Source of the DNA: Acridotheres tristis
Taxonomy: Eukaryota; Chordata; Aves; Passeriformes; Sturnidae
Assembly (NCBI GenBank): GCA_037013685.1
Contig: CM072886.1
Location: 88,648,422-88,712,421, forward strand
Reading direction: 5' to 3'
DNA: 64,000 nt
Each line of letters starts with the position of its first letter. Within the stretch, counting starts at the first letter, position 1. The notes below the pieces were generated by a model. The model saw only the letters and a program-made list of their open reading frames with translations, did no database searches and had not been told where the DNA came from. Positions 12,062-23,207 of this stretch are shown here, one piece after another. The translations under genes and the position numbers were made by a program.

Positions 12062-12773
12062 AATACTGTCTTGGTTTGAAAGACAGGTATGGTTTAAGGA
12101 AAGGCAAGAGCCCCTTTTCTGCAATGCAGAGTGCACCCCCCCCCTTTTAATTATTTTAGGTCCAAATCAGACGCTTTCAGGCAGGAGATATGGGGATGTG
12201 AATAACAGTTCTTTACTGGTATTTAACAAGGCAGAAAACAACAACAGCTATAAGAAAACTGACAACAGAACAGAACAGTCTAGCTCCGCTCCAGTCCCCT
12301 TTGGCCGCAGGCCGTGTCCCTGTGCTCAGTTCCCGGTGCTGTGGGGGCAGGGCGGGTCCCGCGCAGTTGCAGAGGGCTGGAGTGATGGCGGCGGAGGCCC
12401 AGGGGTGAGCGGGGGTGAGAAGGTGACTCCCCCCCCTCACGGTGTCGGTCGTGGTGCTCCGCAGAGTGTCCAGAGATAGTAGCGTGAGATGGGAGAGCAG
12501 CAGAGCGATGTCCCAGGCAGGGAGCGTGGATCTCAGCGCTGAGATGTCAGGGGGAGATGCCAGAGCGAAGCACGGAGCGTCCTGTCCCTGCACGAGTCCA
12601 GCGAGAGAGAGTCCCCTCCCCAGATCCCTCTCCCACCTTTCCTTTTCCGGTTCTCCCACCCCCCTACGAGAGAACATTATCTATGTTTTAAGGTGTAGCC
12701 ACAACTATTTACCATAATAATGGGAGGAATTCACAGAAAGAAAAAGGGGAACAATCCAACCCCTAACAAATAC
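12062..12773 (-). mobile_element. Solo LTR of an endogenous retrovirus with 5-bp target duplication
   Basis: The element at 12067-12768 begins TGTCTTGG and ends CCTAACA on the + strand, so it has TG...CA ends. It is flanked by the same five bases, AATAC, at 12062-12066 and 12769-12773. That is the signature of a single LTR left after recombination. Five-base duplications are typical of ERVL-like elements. The sense orientation appears to be the - strand: on that strand AGTAAA, a polyadenylation-signal variant (12212-12217), lies about 145 bases from the 3' end, followed by sequence like a passerine LTR family I recall. There is no gag, pol or env. The interior (about 12290-12660) is unusually GC- and CpG-rich for this window. 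Confidence 0.82.
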
Positions 12774-13149
12774 CCTGGTGCATCTTTACAAATCTGAAAT
12801 GTTTTCCTTCACCTTTTTGTTACTGTTGGGTGCATAAACTGATTTGCTGTGGGCTATAAACTGGATGGTGAAACAATACTGCTGCCTGCTCCTTTGGTTG
12901 GCAGATCTTAGTTCTGCTTTCATTGTCTCTTATCCCAATTTGCTTGGGTAATATTTTCTTGAAAGCTGCATACACTTTGCCATTAAACTGGTTCCAGCGT
13001 GGGAAAAATCTGAGACATTCAAGTTACACTCGTGATGTAAACTCTGCAAATCCTTGACGGGTAAATTGGAGAGAACTGAAAGGACTTTGAGAGGCTGTGT
13101 TTTCCATATATCCATCCAAATATAAATAGCTCAATTGTAACTGTCACTT
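12774..13149. other. Unique intron between LTR and old CR1
   Basis: Nothing recognised. Confidence 0.5.
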
Positions 13150-13450
13150 CTTAGAAGCCATTGTCTAACCTATTCCTAAAAACCTCCTGTGATGGCGATA
13201 CAAATCCTTCCCTAGTCATATATTCCAGCTTCCAATGTTGAACACAGGAAATCTTTTCTACCTTATATTTGTGATGCAAGCCCATATTTTACTGCTAGAA
13301 GATGTGGAAGAGAAAATCATACCTTAAGCTGTTTTAATTTGCCACTTAGATGCTTGATGACTCTGAATGATTAACAGTTTTAACTTTCCAGAGCAAACTG
13401 TCCTGACTCATTTAACCCTTCCTTACAAGCAATACTTTCTAGTCTTCTAC
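13150..13450 (-). mobile_element. Old CR1/L3-like LINE relic
   Basis: The + strand reads as antisense of an old amniote-type CR1 3' region: TCTAACCTATTCCTAAAAAC, then CTCCTGTGATGGCGATACA, then TATTCCAGCTTCCAATG, then GATGCAAGCCCATATTTTAC, and near the end ACCCTTCCTTACAAGCAATA. The order of these blocks matches the family, but substitutions are frequent. This suggests an insertion older than the bird-type CR1 copies nearby. Confidence 0.6.
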
Positions 13451-16400
13451 TTGGTCCCGTTATTTACCCAATGGTTAACTGTGAACAGCCCGGACACTAC
13501 TTTAGTTTTAGCAGTCAAAACTAGGCATGCTGGTACAGACCTGTCTAGTGCCACACAGAGAAAAAAACACTTCTTCGGTTGTCTTATGGACAATACTCTT
13601 CCTTTTATATTATTGGTATAGTGTGGTTTTTTTTTTTAATTAAACATAAAATACATTATCAGCTGAGATCAGCATCTGCCTTCTCCCCCTTTGTTTGTTT
13701 TTTCATGGCTTAATAATTTATCCTATGTCTATAGATCTGAAAATGTAAAATTTGCATTTGTCCTTACTAGATTAAAATAGAGACCCATGATTTCAGTAGG
13801 AGCCCCTAGAAGGTTATCCAAACTAAGCAAGTTGGTGAGGAGGACTACTTTTTAATTTTTTTTTCCTTTTCCTATATTTAAAAAAAAAAAAAAAAAAAAA
13901 TTCCAATCAGTTGGATGTTGTGTTAGGCTTATGTGCTATTTTTAACTTATTAAAGATGAAGTATCAGAAAATCAACTGAAATTTTTTTTGACTGGAGCCT
14001 GTGCTTCGGGCGAAGGCTCAGGAAAAGCTCTGCTCTCAGAGGATTTCCCAGTGAAACAAATGGCATTCATAGACCTGTAAGAGTGGATGTGTATTTTTGA
14101 TATGTTTATGGTAATAAGCAGGGAATATACTTATCAGCTTTTCCTGAAATCCAGTCATGCCATTCATAGTGAGAAGATATATGTGTTCTTCTGCTACTTA
14201 AAAGCAGTGCATGCACAGTGGCTGTATTATTTCAGACCAGAAATCATCTCTGTTAAACACTCACAAACTAAATCTTTTGTAGCATTTTTAAATTTTGAAA
14301 GTCACTAGCGAAGCCCTGCCTCTGAGTTGCTGCATATTGTCAGTTACTCAGTGACATTTGGGATGTGGTATTCAAGGATTCATCTCCAAGTGCTGACTTT
14401 AAGCTGTCAGCATTGAGATCTTAGCAATAAGTATTTGCAGTTCAAACTAGCAATTTATGGAATACTTAAAAACAGCTTGATAACCTGTCTTTCAAAATAG
14501 TGGATCTTTTACTTCATTGTTCTTGATAGATCTTTTCTTCTATAGAATGCAATGCCATATATTCAGTGACATTGTTAAAAATTGCATTAGGATTTTTTTT
14601 TTTTTGCTGTTTTGGGTTGTTTTTGTCTAGAAGATGAACTCTGAGCAACTATTTGTTGCAATTTGCTAAGTGACATCTTTGATTCCATTGAGCCCCCTAC
14701 ATAAGCAAAGAAAGATAGAAGATGCAAAAGACCTTGAAGCTCTTTGTGTCTATAATTTTCTTTAGTGATTTTACTCGTGATGATTCCAATGTACTACATG
14801 AGGTTTTTAAATCACATTTAAAATCTTGGTCTGGAGTGTGACAATTTAGCTCTTAAATCATTCTGTAGTGCAATGTTGTACTTGGAAAACAAACTAGCAC
14901 TGATTCTGAAACAATGCCAGCTAATAAACATGGTGGGAAAATGTTCGCCTTGCTAACATTGCCCAGAATGAGCTAGATGTGGAAAGCTGCAAACTCAAGG
15001 GAAAAAAAATATTTAGGGGCATCTTGCAGATGGTAATTTATGCAAGGCTAAATTAAACTTATGCAGTAAACTACGGGTAGAATGGAGCTGTATGTTTCTC
15101 CAAGAGATCCATAAGAATACATAATCCACTCTGTTTTCTAGCGGTGGCTTTCCATTTTATAATGTCCCTGTTTCAGAAATAAGTGTCTGCCCCTCCAGTC
15201 CTTTAGCCTTGGCATGACTTGCTGCCTGGTGTGTTCACAAGCAGAATTTGTCCTCCCTCCCTCTGCTCCTTTGCACAAGCTGAGGTCTAGCCTGTGGTTG
15301 AAGTCTTGCTCCTTGACCACACGTGATTTGGGACAGGCATGATCCAGCCTCTATAGTCCAGGCAGAAGAGTTCAGCACCACTGTATAAAGTCTGGCAGCT
15401 GACATGTTACCTTACAAAGAAAAAGAGATGCCTCTTCTACACATAAAAGCAGAGTAGCTTTTGGAATGAAATAAACCCAAAGTCATTGCCTACCTGTTTG
15501 TCCTAAGAAGCAGAAATCCTACCTTAGTTAGATTTATCATGATGGGCAATCAGTGTTATTTGTAAATAGAAATGTGATACAAAAGGAAATGTAGACAGAA
15601 AACATAGAGTTCTAATCAGTCTTTTTTTCTGCCGTCCTAATCCCTTGAATAACCTTTTAATTTAACGTGTGTTTAATAACTGGATTAAGCAGAGTAAAGA
15701 AAAAAAAATGCTTAATGGAAATAAGTGGAAGTAATGAAGTAAAATATTAAAATAGCTCCGACAAAAAGCTTTAAATTGCATTGCGGAGATGGGTGGAAAA
15801 AAAGACAAAACAAACTACCACAGACTTGTCCCATGCTTACTTATGCATATATGAAATAGGGCTCCTTTTATTCTGAGTCACAGTTTGGCATTTATCTATT
15901 TTAAAACTTCTGTTGATGATAGAAATCAGCTGAATATAAAATGTGTTAAAACTCACTATTCTGTCATAATCTTTAAGAGTTCTGGGGAGTGGATGATATT
16001 GATGGGCTTTATTTTGTTTTCCATTTGTTCAAATAGCAATGTTGATTGCCTAATTATCTTTGATTTCCTGTGAGAGATAAAAAGCAAATGTCATTTCAGC
16101 ACATTTGACTTTCACATAATATTAAGACGTCATTGTCTTCTAGTAGCCAGCCCGTAGGCCTAGTAAATTTTTGTTGATCCAGTAAAGGTAAGCTGCAGAA
16201 GTGAACAGACAAAAGCTTTATGGCATCTGGAGATGTAGCCTGGATGATAAACTGATAGGATCCAACACAGTACTCAGACTGGTTAGAAATGTGTGGGAGA
16301 AAAGAGCTGTACATGTACTTTTTACTTTTGTATGTGAAAGAACAGATTGCCTTTGAGACATAGAAAAATGCAGTATGTAGGGTAATTGTTAAATAATTGC

Positions 16401-19400
16401 TTTCTCCTCAGCCTTGTCTTTATGTGGATTGTAGACAAGTAATGAAATTTAGGTACTTCCTGTCTTCTGTGGAAAGTCTACCATTGCCCCAGTGCTGCTG
16501 GCACCCTGAAGTTCCTTATCATCATCACATCTGGTCTCATCAAGAGCCAGTGATAAGCTACACAAAGTTCTTCTGCTAAAATATCTGGATGTAAAAAAAA
16601 GAAAATAAAAAAAAAAAAATTCAGTGATACAAACTGTAAGGTTCAGGGACAGATACATTCCTTGATGCTGCATAAAGCCAAACAGCCACCAAAAGGGAAG
16701 TCAAAAACTCAGACTTTCATTGCAGCAAGGATTTATTTAATAACTAGTCCAGCACAGCATTTAGCGTAGTAAAGAAACACTTGCATGGGTATTGGAAGGG
16801 AAAAATCTCTAAAAGACCAGCCAGGCTGTCTTCTACATCAGGCAGAAACAAGAGGGTTGAAGCGAAGGTTGAGAGTCCTATATAATACTTTAAAGGAGAG
16901 CTAGGCCATAGGAGCTTGCAGATGGTAAAAGGGAAGGCTGTATATTCTGTAATCTTGATTGTTGTCAGGAGGGACCAGTAAATCAACATTAAAACCTTGG
17001 GTTTTTTCTTTTTCTTTTTTAGGTTGCTTTTGGTGTCTCTATTTTTTTCTTTTGTTTTTCTCCAGAAATCTCCATCTCCCTGGTGTTTAAGTACTCAGCA
17101 ATGGGCTAACTTGATTCTAACTGTAGCACTATATTTTTTCTAAATATAAATAAAGATGTGTATGCAGCAAATATAAAAAGCAAACCCTTTTTGCTTCTAA
17201 ACAATTTGCATTTCTATCAGATGTGAGAGATCTAATTATAGAAACACATACAGGCTGTTCTGTACTGACATGCTGGAAAAATCTGAACAATTCTGTTCCT
17301 CTATCTTCTGATTCCTTTAATCTCAATGTTTTCAAGAATCAGTTCTGAGCATGCTCTCACTTAATTTTTACATAAATGAGCATACTTATCATTATTTAGA
17401 GATTTGGGTTCCTTAAAATAAGTTGTTAAGCAAATTTAAAGCCTACATTCTCAAAGTTTCAGGAGAGAACTAGACATGTGAATCACTTTGACATTTTTGA
17501 AAATATTGCTTCAATCCTCTCTTTCATCTTGCAATTTTAAAGGATTAAAGGCTTGACTGTCCTTTAAAGTCACAAGCCAGCATTTTCACTGGGTGTAATG
17601 GCACTGTATTTCAGGACACATAGAGCTGTCTATCTTTAGAAGACTTCTGAAAGCTTGCTTGTAAACTAGATAGATGTAAAGATCATCCTGAGAATGGGGG
17701 TGGATGTGGAGACAGGCAACTCCAGGAGTGTGGTTTGCACAGGTACCCTGTTACAGCTGCTTGAGCAGTTTCTTGGGTGTAGCAGCAGATAAACAGAGAA
17801 ACTCCAACTCTTTGAGAAGAATAGAAGGGAGGAAATAGTTTTAGGGATTGCTTAGTCTGAGGTACCACTATAAATATATTCTGATAACAGAAAAAGCCTA
17901 TTGGTTGGCTGAAAGCTCTCTGTTTGGCAGTCAGAATAAGGTGACAACAAACATCTGTATATTTCAGGTGAAAAAGAGCACTCAAAAAGAACTTTGGGGT
18001 TTTTTGGTGTTCCCCCTCCCCCCAGAGCTACTTAATATATACAGTTAAGTACAAAGCAGTACCAGTACCACTCATACTAGGGCTAAAGTAGTATTGTCCT
18101 CAAAGTAGTATTGATTTTTATATATTTCTCACTAGTTTCTAACATTGTATGTGATAGAGTGCTTTAGTTATATCTCATCCTTGCCTTTGCTTTCTCAGAA
18201 TTAGTTGTGACAGAGATGGATATATTTTTGGATGCAAGAGCATCTTTAGTTACAAAATGAGGTGGAGGTCTGTTAAAGAAAGATATTTATCCAGTCATTT
18301 ATTGGCAACAGTTCTCAAGCACCTTGTTTCAAGATCCTCCAGCACGGTGTATCTTGCTTTCTGTATGCATCATCTTATTTGGATTAAAGTGTCCAGGTGT
18401 CACTTACAGCGTCCTTGACTTTTACATTTGCCTGGTTAACCTCTTATTTATAAAGATAGTTCCTCAGACTGCCCTTCTTCTTCCTGGCCTGTTGTCACCT
18501 CCTGTCCCTGGCTTCTGTGCTTGTCCCATCCTGCTCAGCTGCTGGATGGTGCTCTGCACCTTACCAAACTTCCAAAATGCAGCATCAAGTCCTCTCATAT
18601 GCTGCTTTTCCACAGCTGGCCTTCCAGATATAGCTTTGACTTACAGCAAAACAAATTTGCAGAGAAAGCATTTAGCTGCCTTGATTAAGTCTATATCCCA
18701 AAGAATTTTTGTAAAGCAAATAATTTCTACATTGATAGGTTTTATTGAAGAGCAAGAGGTTATCATACTTCAAATGACAGGTAGCATTTCAAATCACAAA
18801 CTAAATCTCAGTATAAATGCTTGCATTTCAAATCTTATTGCTTCTGATTTGCTGAGGGAGTCATAAGCAGCTCTATAAAGTACATAAAGGAACCTATAAA
18901 AACAGCATATGATATTATTATGCAATATGTAGCCATTAGAGTTCATTAAACTCTGGCTGGTAGATTGGTCTCTAAAAATAAATCCTTTGTGGCCTATGGA
19001 CATTTACTAATTGTGACAAAATTTCATCTTTGATAAGATAAATAAAAGGAGATTTTTAAACTTGTAAGGCATGACCGCCTACTCTGGCCTGTATAGGTTT
19101 CCTTCACTTAGCTAGTTTATAGGTTGGATTAGTAAGGATGGTCATAATTATTGCATCTTGTCTACAAAAAGGATGATAAATGTCCTACTTTCAACTACTT
19201 GAGAAAGAGTAAACAATCAAAACATTGGTTAAATAACATTGCAGGACAGTGATTTCTTCTTAAGAGCAGTCTTTGTTTTAGGAGTCATTCAGGAGGAAAG
19301 ACTCTGAAAATTAGATTCTCCACTGGATTTTAATTTTTCTGATCCCTCTCTGCTTAAGAAAGACACATTCTTTCAGGAGTCTTTTGAGATTAAAGTCACA

Positions 19401-21020
19401 GACTGACCAAAACCTGCTCATGCCTTGCCACTCTTTTCTTTCTACTCAATTTTTTTGAATGCTGCACGTTTATGATGCAGACAGGGAAACACAAAACATC
19501 CAGTGTCGTGTTTCTGCCAGTGAGGGATTCTTCATGTGATTCCAAATGCTACATCTTACTAGAGCTTTAATTTTTCCTTTGTTTATTTATTATTTATTTA
19601 TTTAAACAATAGGGTGTGAAAGTAGCAAATCTTGGCAGAACAATTACAAACCATATTTTTATTTTTTTTTTCAATCTTGATGATCTTTATAGTTTATACT
19701 AACTTATCTTGAATTTAAATAGTTTTGGCTGTCAGTTCATTTCAGGCTGTCTCACTGATTTAAAGTAATAAATTTTAAACTCAAAAGAAACTAGTTGTGT
19801 TTTGAAATTGGGATCTGAAAACAATTAGCAGCAATTTACTTGTATTCTTAATTCAAAGTGCTAGCTATTACCTCTAAATATATTCCTGCTTTGTGTACAT
19901 TATCAGTGGGATATTGGGTATAATGACAGTAGTAAAGAAGGATTTGGGGTTCACTAGGCAGGCTGAAAAAACATTTATAATTCTCAAGTGTAGGAACTTT
20001 TTATAGCTTTTTTCTGAATTGAACATTAAGACCTTTACTTCAAGAGTATAGTCAGTTCTGATTTATGCATTCAGCAAAGAAGCTGGAAAGGATTCAAAGT
20101 AAAAAATAATGAGTGATGTGACATTTGGAAAAATAATCTTAGTATAAGAGAAAAAGAAAGTCTGTTTTATTAGAGTTGCTTCAGAAATGTCCTGATCACA
20201 GCCTGGGGCAGGATTTTGTTGCAGACTGTTGTGCAGGATAGAATTGGCTGTAAACAGGCAGGGAAGAAACTCTGACTTGTCAAAACACCAGCTGCCTCCT
20301 CAGTGACTGTCTTCAACTTATAGGCAGGTCTTTAATTTGGTAGGAAGCTCCCAACTTTAACAAAATCCAATAATATTTTTTTTTGTGTTGTTTTGATAAG
20401 AGTCAGAGGATTTATGGGCTACAGAGAGCATCAGCACATAGCAGGCATGTAACATTAAACAGTACGTTTCTATCCACTGAAAGATTAAAACAGAATTACA
20501 AGTGACTATTGAAACTGAGAAGCATTCTCTGAGATGTCTGTCAATTTAATTGAAATGCCATTGTGAAGAAATTGGCTTTTTACAATAATTTTTTAGTAAA
20601 TATACCCTTTGGAAAGTGTATATTCATGTAGCAATGTCACAAATTTGGCTCAGTGACAAGAAAACAGAAACATCCTAAAGTTTCTTAAAAAGCCAAAACC
20701 AGCAAGAACAGTAATCCAAAACTCAACCTCCAGCAAATTAATTACGTGTAATAGAACATCCAGTTTTTTGTCTGGAAAAACACTGCAGAAATCTAATTTG
20801 ATGCTAGATATTTCTGGTTGTATTCAGTCATCATGGCCTACTGCAGAGGAAAATGTGTTTTTATTTGTTAGGCACAGAGAAACAGCCCAGCTTCAAGACT
20901 GCTTACTGAACTTTGATCTCGTATGTCATGAACATAATTATTTATACATTTCTGATCAACTATTCCTGAATAAACAGGGAGATGATACTACTAATGTCAA
21001 ATATCCACAGTCAAGGGCTT
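13451..21020. other. Unique intron with homopolymer and TTTA tracts
   Basis: No gene or named transposon was recognised. A 21-base poly(A) run sits at 13880-13900 and a TTTA-rich stretch at about 19578-19604. The longest open frame in the window, 180 codons at 18324-18866 (+), has no recognisable domain, includes a pyrimidine-rich middle and is unlikely to be a gene. Confidence 0.55.
13880..13900. repeat. Poly(A) tract
   Basis: A run of 21 adenines directly after T-rich sequence. No upstream retroposed sequence was recognised. Confidence 0.95.
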
Positions 21021-21105
21021 TCAGCTAGTCAAAAAGCTATGAGTTTAGGAGAAATAAGGCCCTGTCACATCAGGAATTATTCAGAGGCTTGTGACACCTG
21101 GATAA
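21021..21105 (+). repeat. Dispersed direct duplication, copy A
   Basis: This ~85-base segment is repeated at 21696-21779. Shared blocks include TCAGCTA-TCAAAAAGCT, CCCTGTC-CATCAGG and a perfect 28-base block at the right end that includes TTATTCAGAGGCTTGTGACA. Small indels separate the blocks. The flanks are not similar, so the unit is short and dispersed rather than a larger tandem. Confidence 0.9.
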
Positions 21106-21695
21106 TGGTCTTCAGCCCCTTTTTTTTTGTCTGTTGAGGCAAACTGTGTACTTATTCCTTTTGGAATGTGGTCAAAAAACTTTCAGAAACATCTTCCAAG
21201 TGGGCTGCTATGAGGTGGGGGAGGAAGGAGGGCAGGTGGCTGCTGCAGCAAACACATGCTGTTATTACCTGTAGGAGGTTTGCCCTGTCCCCCATCTGTG
21301 AGCCCAGGGATGTCATGGGGAGGATGCTTTGGGAATGGTACATGGTTCTTGGCTACAGGGTGGCACCACAGCTGCCACAGTTTGGCTTGTGAGCCTGAGC
21401 TGGTGGTGTGAGAAACAGAAATGAAAAAAAATAATGCAGATGGCTTTTATCTACAGCAATGAAAACATCTTAAGTTTGTCCACTGTTTCCATGGTGACCA
21501 TGCCATCATATAGTCTCCCTGGGTAACAGGCAGGAGGCGGAGAATGCTCAGAGTCTTGAAATATATAAACCAGCATATTCTTATGAGAAATTGTTTTGCT
21601 CCAAAAGCAAATAGATGAGGGTGTTTTTTGTAGAGCTGCATCTGTGCTTGCACTTGTGCAATCTCAGAATGACAGTGGCTCTGTTGATGGGGCTG
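21106..21695. other. Spacer between the two duplicated segments
   Basis: Unique, somewhat GC-richer sequence with short open frames on both strands (up to 74 codons) and no recognisable domain. It is not itself visibly repeated elsewhere in the window. Confidence 0.5.
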
Positions 21696-21779
21696 TCAGC
21701 TATTCAAAAAGCTGTGTATGAGAAGTGAGCCCCTGTCGCATCAGGGGGAGTTATTCAGAGGCTTGTGACACCTGGATAA
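21696..21779 (+). repeat. Dispersed direct duplication, copy B
   Basis: Second copy of the segment at 21021-21105, in the same orientation, about 590 bases further on. It could be two insertions of an unnamed short interspersed repeat or a local duplication. Confidence 0.9.
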
Positions 21780-23095
21780 AAAGCTAATCTGCACATTGCA
21801 TACTTTCAGGTTTTGGTGTAGTCCATGCATATCCTGAAACTGGGTGACTGTCAACCACCTGCACTGGAGGGCTTCTCTGCACTTTTTGTTGGTGGTGTAT
21901 ACTTAAAAGATACCCAGCTCTTTCATGTTGATCAATTATTCTGGAGTATTGTTTGCTTCAGTTTTGTGTTTCAAAGGAAGAAAAGAAAGGGGAAAAAAAA
22001 CTAAAAAATAGGTGAGGGGGAAGAGGAAAAAAAAGCAAGGAAAAATTATGTTTTCTACTGACAAGGTTAGACCAGAACTTCCTAGGTGCTCTGAGCTGTG
22101 GAAGAGATGCTTCTGCTGGAAATGCAGGCTGCACACTGTACACATATCAGGGAAAGGGGTGCAGCTAGGAAATCTCCAGGGGAGCCTGGTGAGAGAAAAT
22201 GGAATCATGCATGGTGAGCAAGGAGCTTTGCTCACAGAAGCAGGCCAGAACAGGCTGGACTTGGATGTTTTCACCTTGGGACTCCAAACTGGCTTCAGTC
22301 ACTTTACTGTGACCCTGTTGTCTCAATTCCTTTGCAATCCTGTCTCTTTGTCCCTTTCTTCTTGCAGTTAGAGGTGGGAGGGTTGAAGGGGTATGACTAA
22401 ACCTTATGCCATCAAATTTTTCAGTTTGTTCTTGCTGTACTTGACTTTAGTTACCCTCTGTCCTGGCTTGCCCTTGCAGGTGGCAGCTCAGGTGGCCCAG
22501 TTCCTGGGCACAAGGCATTCCTATTCAGCTGGGAACCTAGAAGGACACTCTCTGGGAATGTGTGAAAGGCTGGGTTTAAATTACATGAAATGATATTATA
22601 CATACATAAATATGCTGTGCATATTTATCATCTGCATCTGCAAGACTCATCTGTACTGTATCTAATGGTTTCTGAACAGAACTGGTAAATTTTTGCCTTT
22701 AAAAAGCAAACTCAAAAGAAATGCTTCATTTGTGCTTCCTACAAAGCTAAGGCAAACAAAGGTGACATGGGAATCTGCAGCTCCAGCAACTCAAGTGCCA
22801 TGACTCAGTGGCCAGTGTTGACAGGGGCTGAAACACTTTGACCTTCTGTTACTCCAAAAATCCTTCTATGGATAAGGAGGGTGCATTGTAAGTAAACAAA
22901 TAAGTATAGATTTTATATATGTAAAGCCAAGCTTTTATTTGTAATATAATGGAAGCAGTATGAGTCTAATTATTATTATTTGTAGAAAAAGAAGTTTAAT
23001 AATACCATTAAAATGTCACAGATAAATCTCTTGCGTTTTGACCCATTCCTGTGTGTTATGTTACCTCACCCATTCTTCCTCTGAATTCTGAGGTT
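21780..23095. other. Unique intron, purine-rich patch at 21975-22045
   Basis: Contains a GA-rich stretch (21975-22045) and a small perfect palindrome at 22608-22626 (AAATATGC, 3-base centre). No gene was recognised; the 119-codon open frame at 22012-22371 starts inside the purine patch and has no known domain. Confidence 0.5.
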
Positions 23096-23207
23096 GAGCA
23101 ACCATGTTGGTCCAGCAGGATCTACTGTTAATAAACCCATTCTGACTCTTCCCAGTCACTTGCTTTTTCATGTGCCCAGAAACCTGTTTCAGGAGGATTT
23201 ACTGCAT
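23096..23207 (-). mobile_element. CR1 reverse-transcriptase relic
   Basis: Read on the - strand, one frame gives ILLKQVSGHMKKQ followed shortly by NGFINSRSCWTNMV. This lines up with the CR1 RT region in which a histidine-glycine-phenylalanine motif precedes a GRSCLTNL motif. One stop codon interrupts it. No continuing match was seen on either side, so only about 110 bases are recognisable. Confidence 0.62.
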
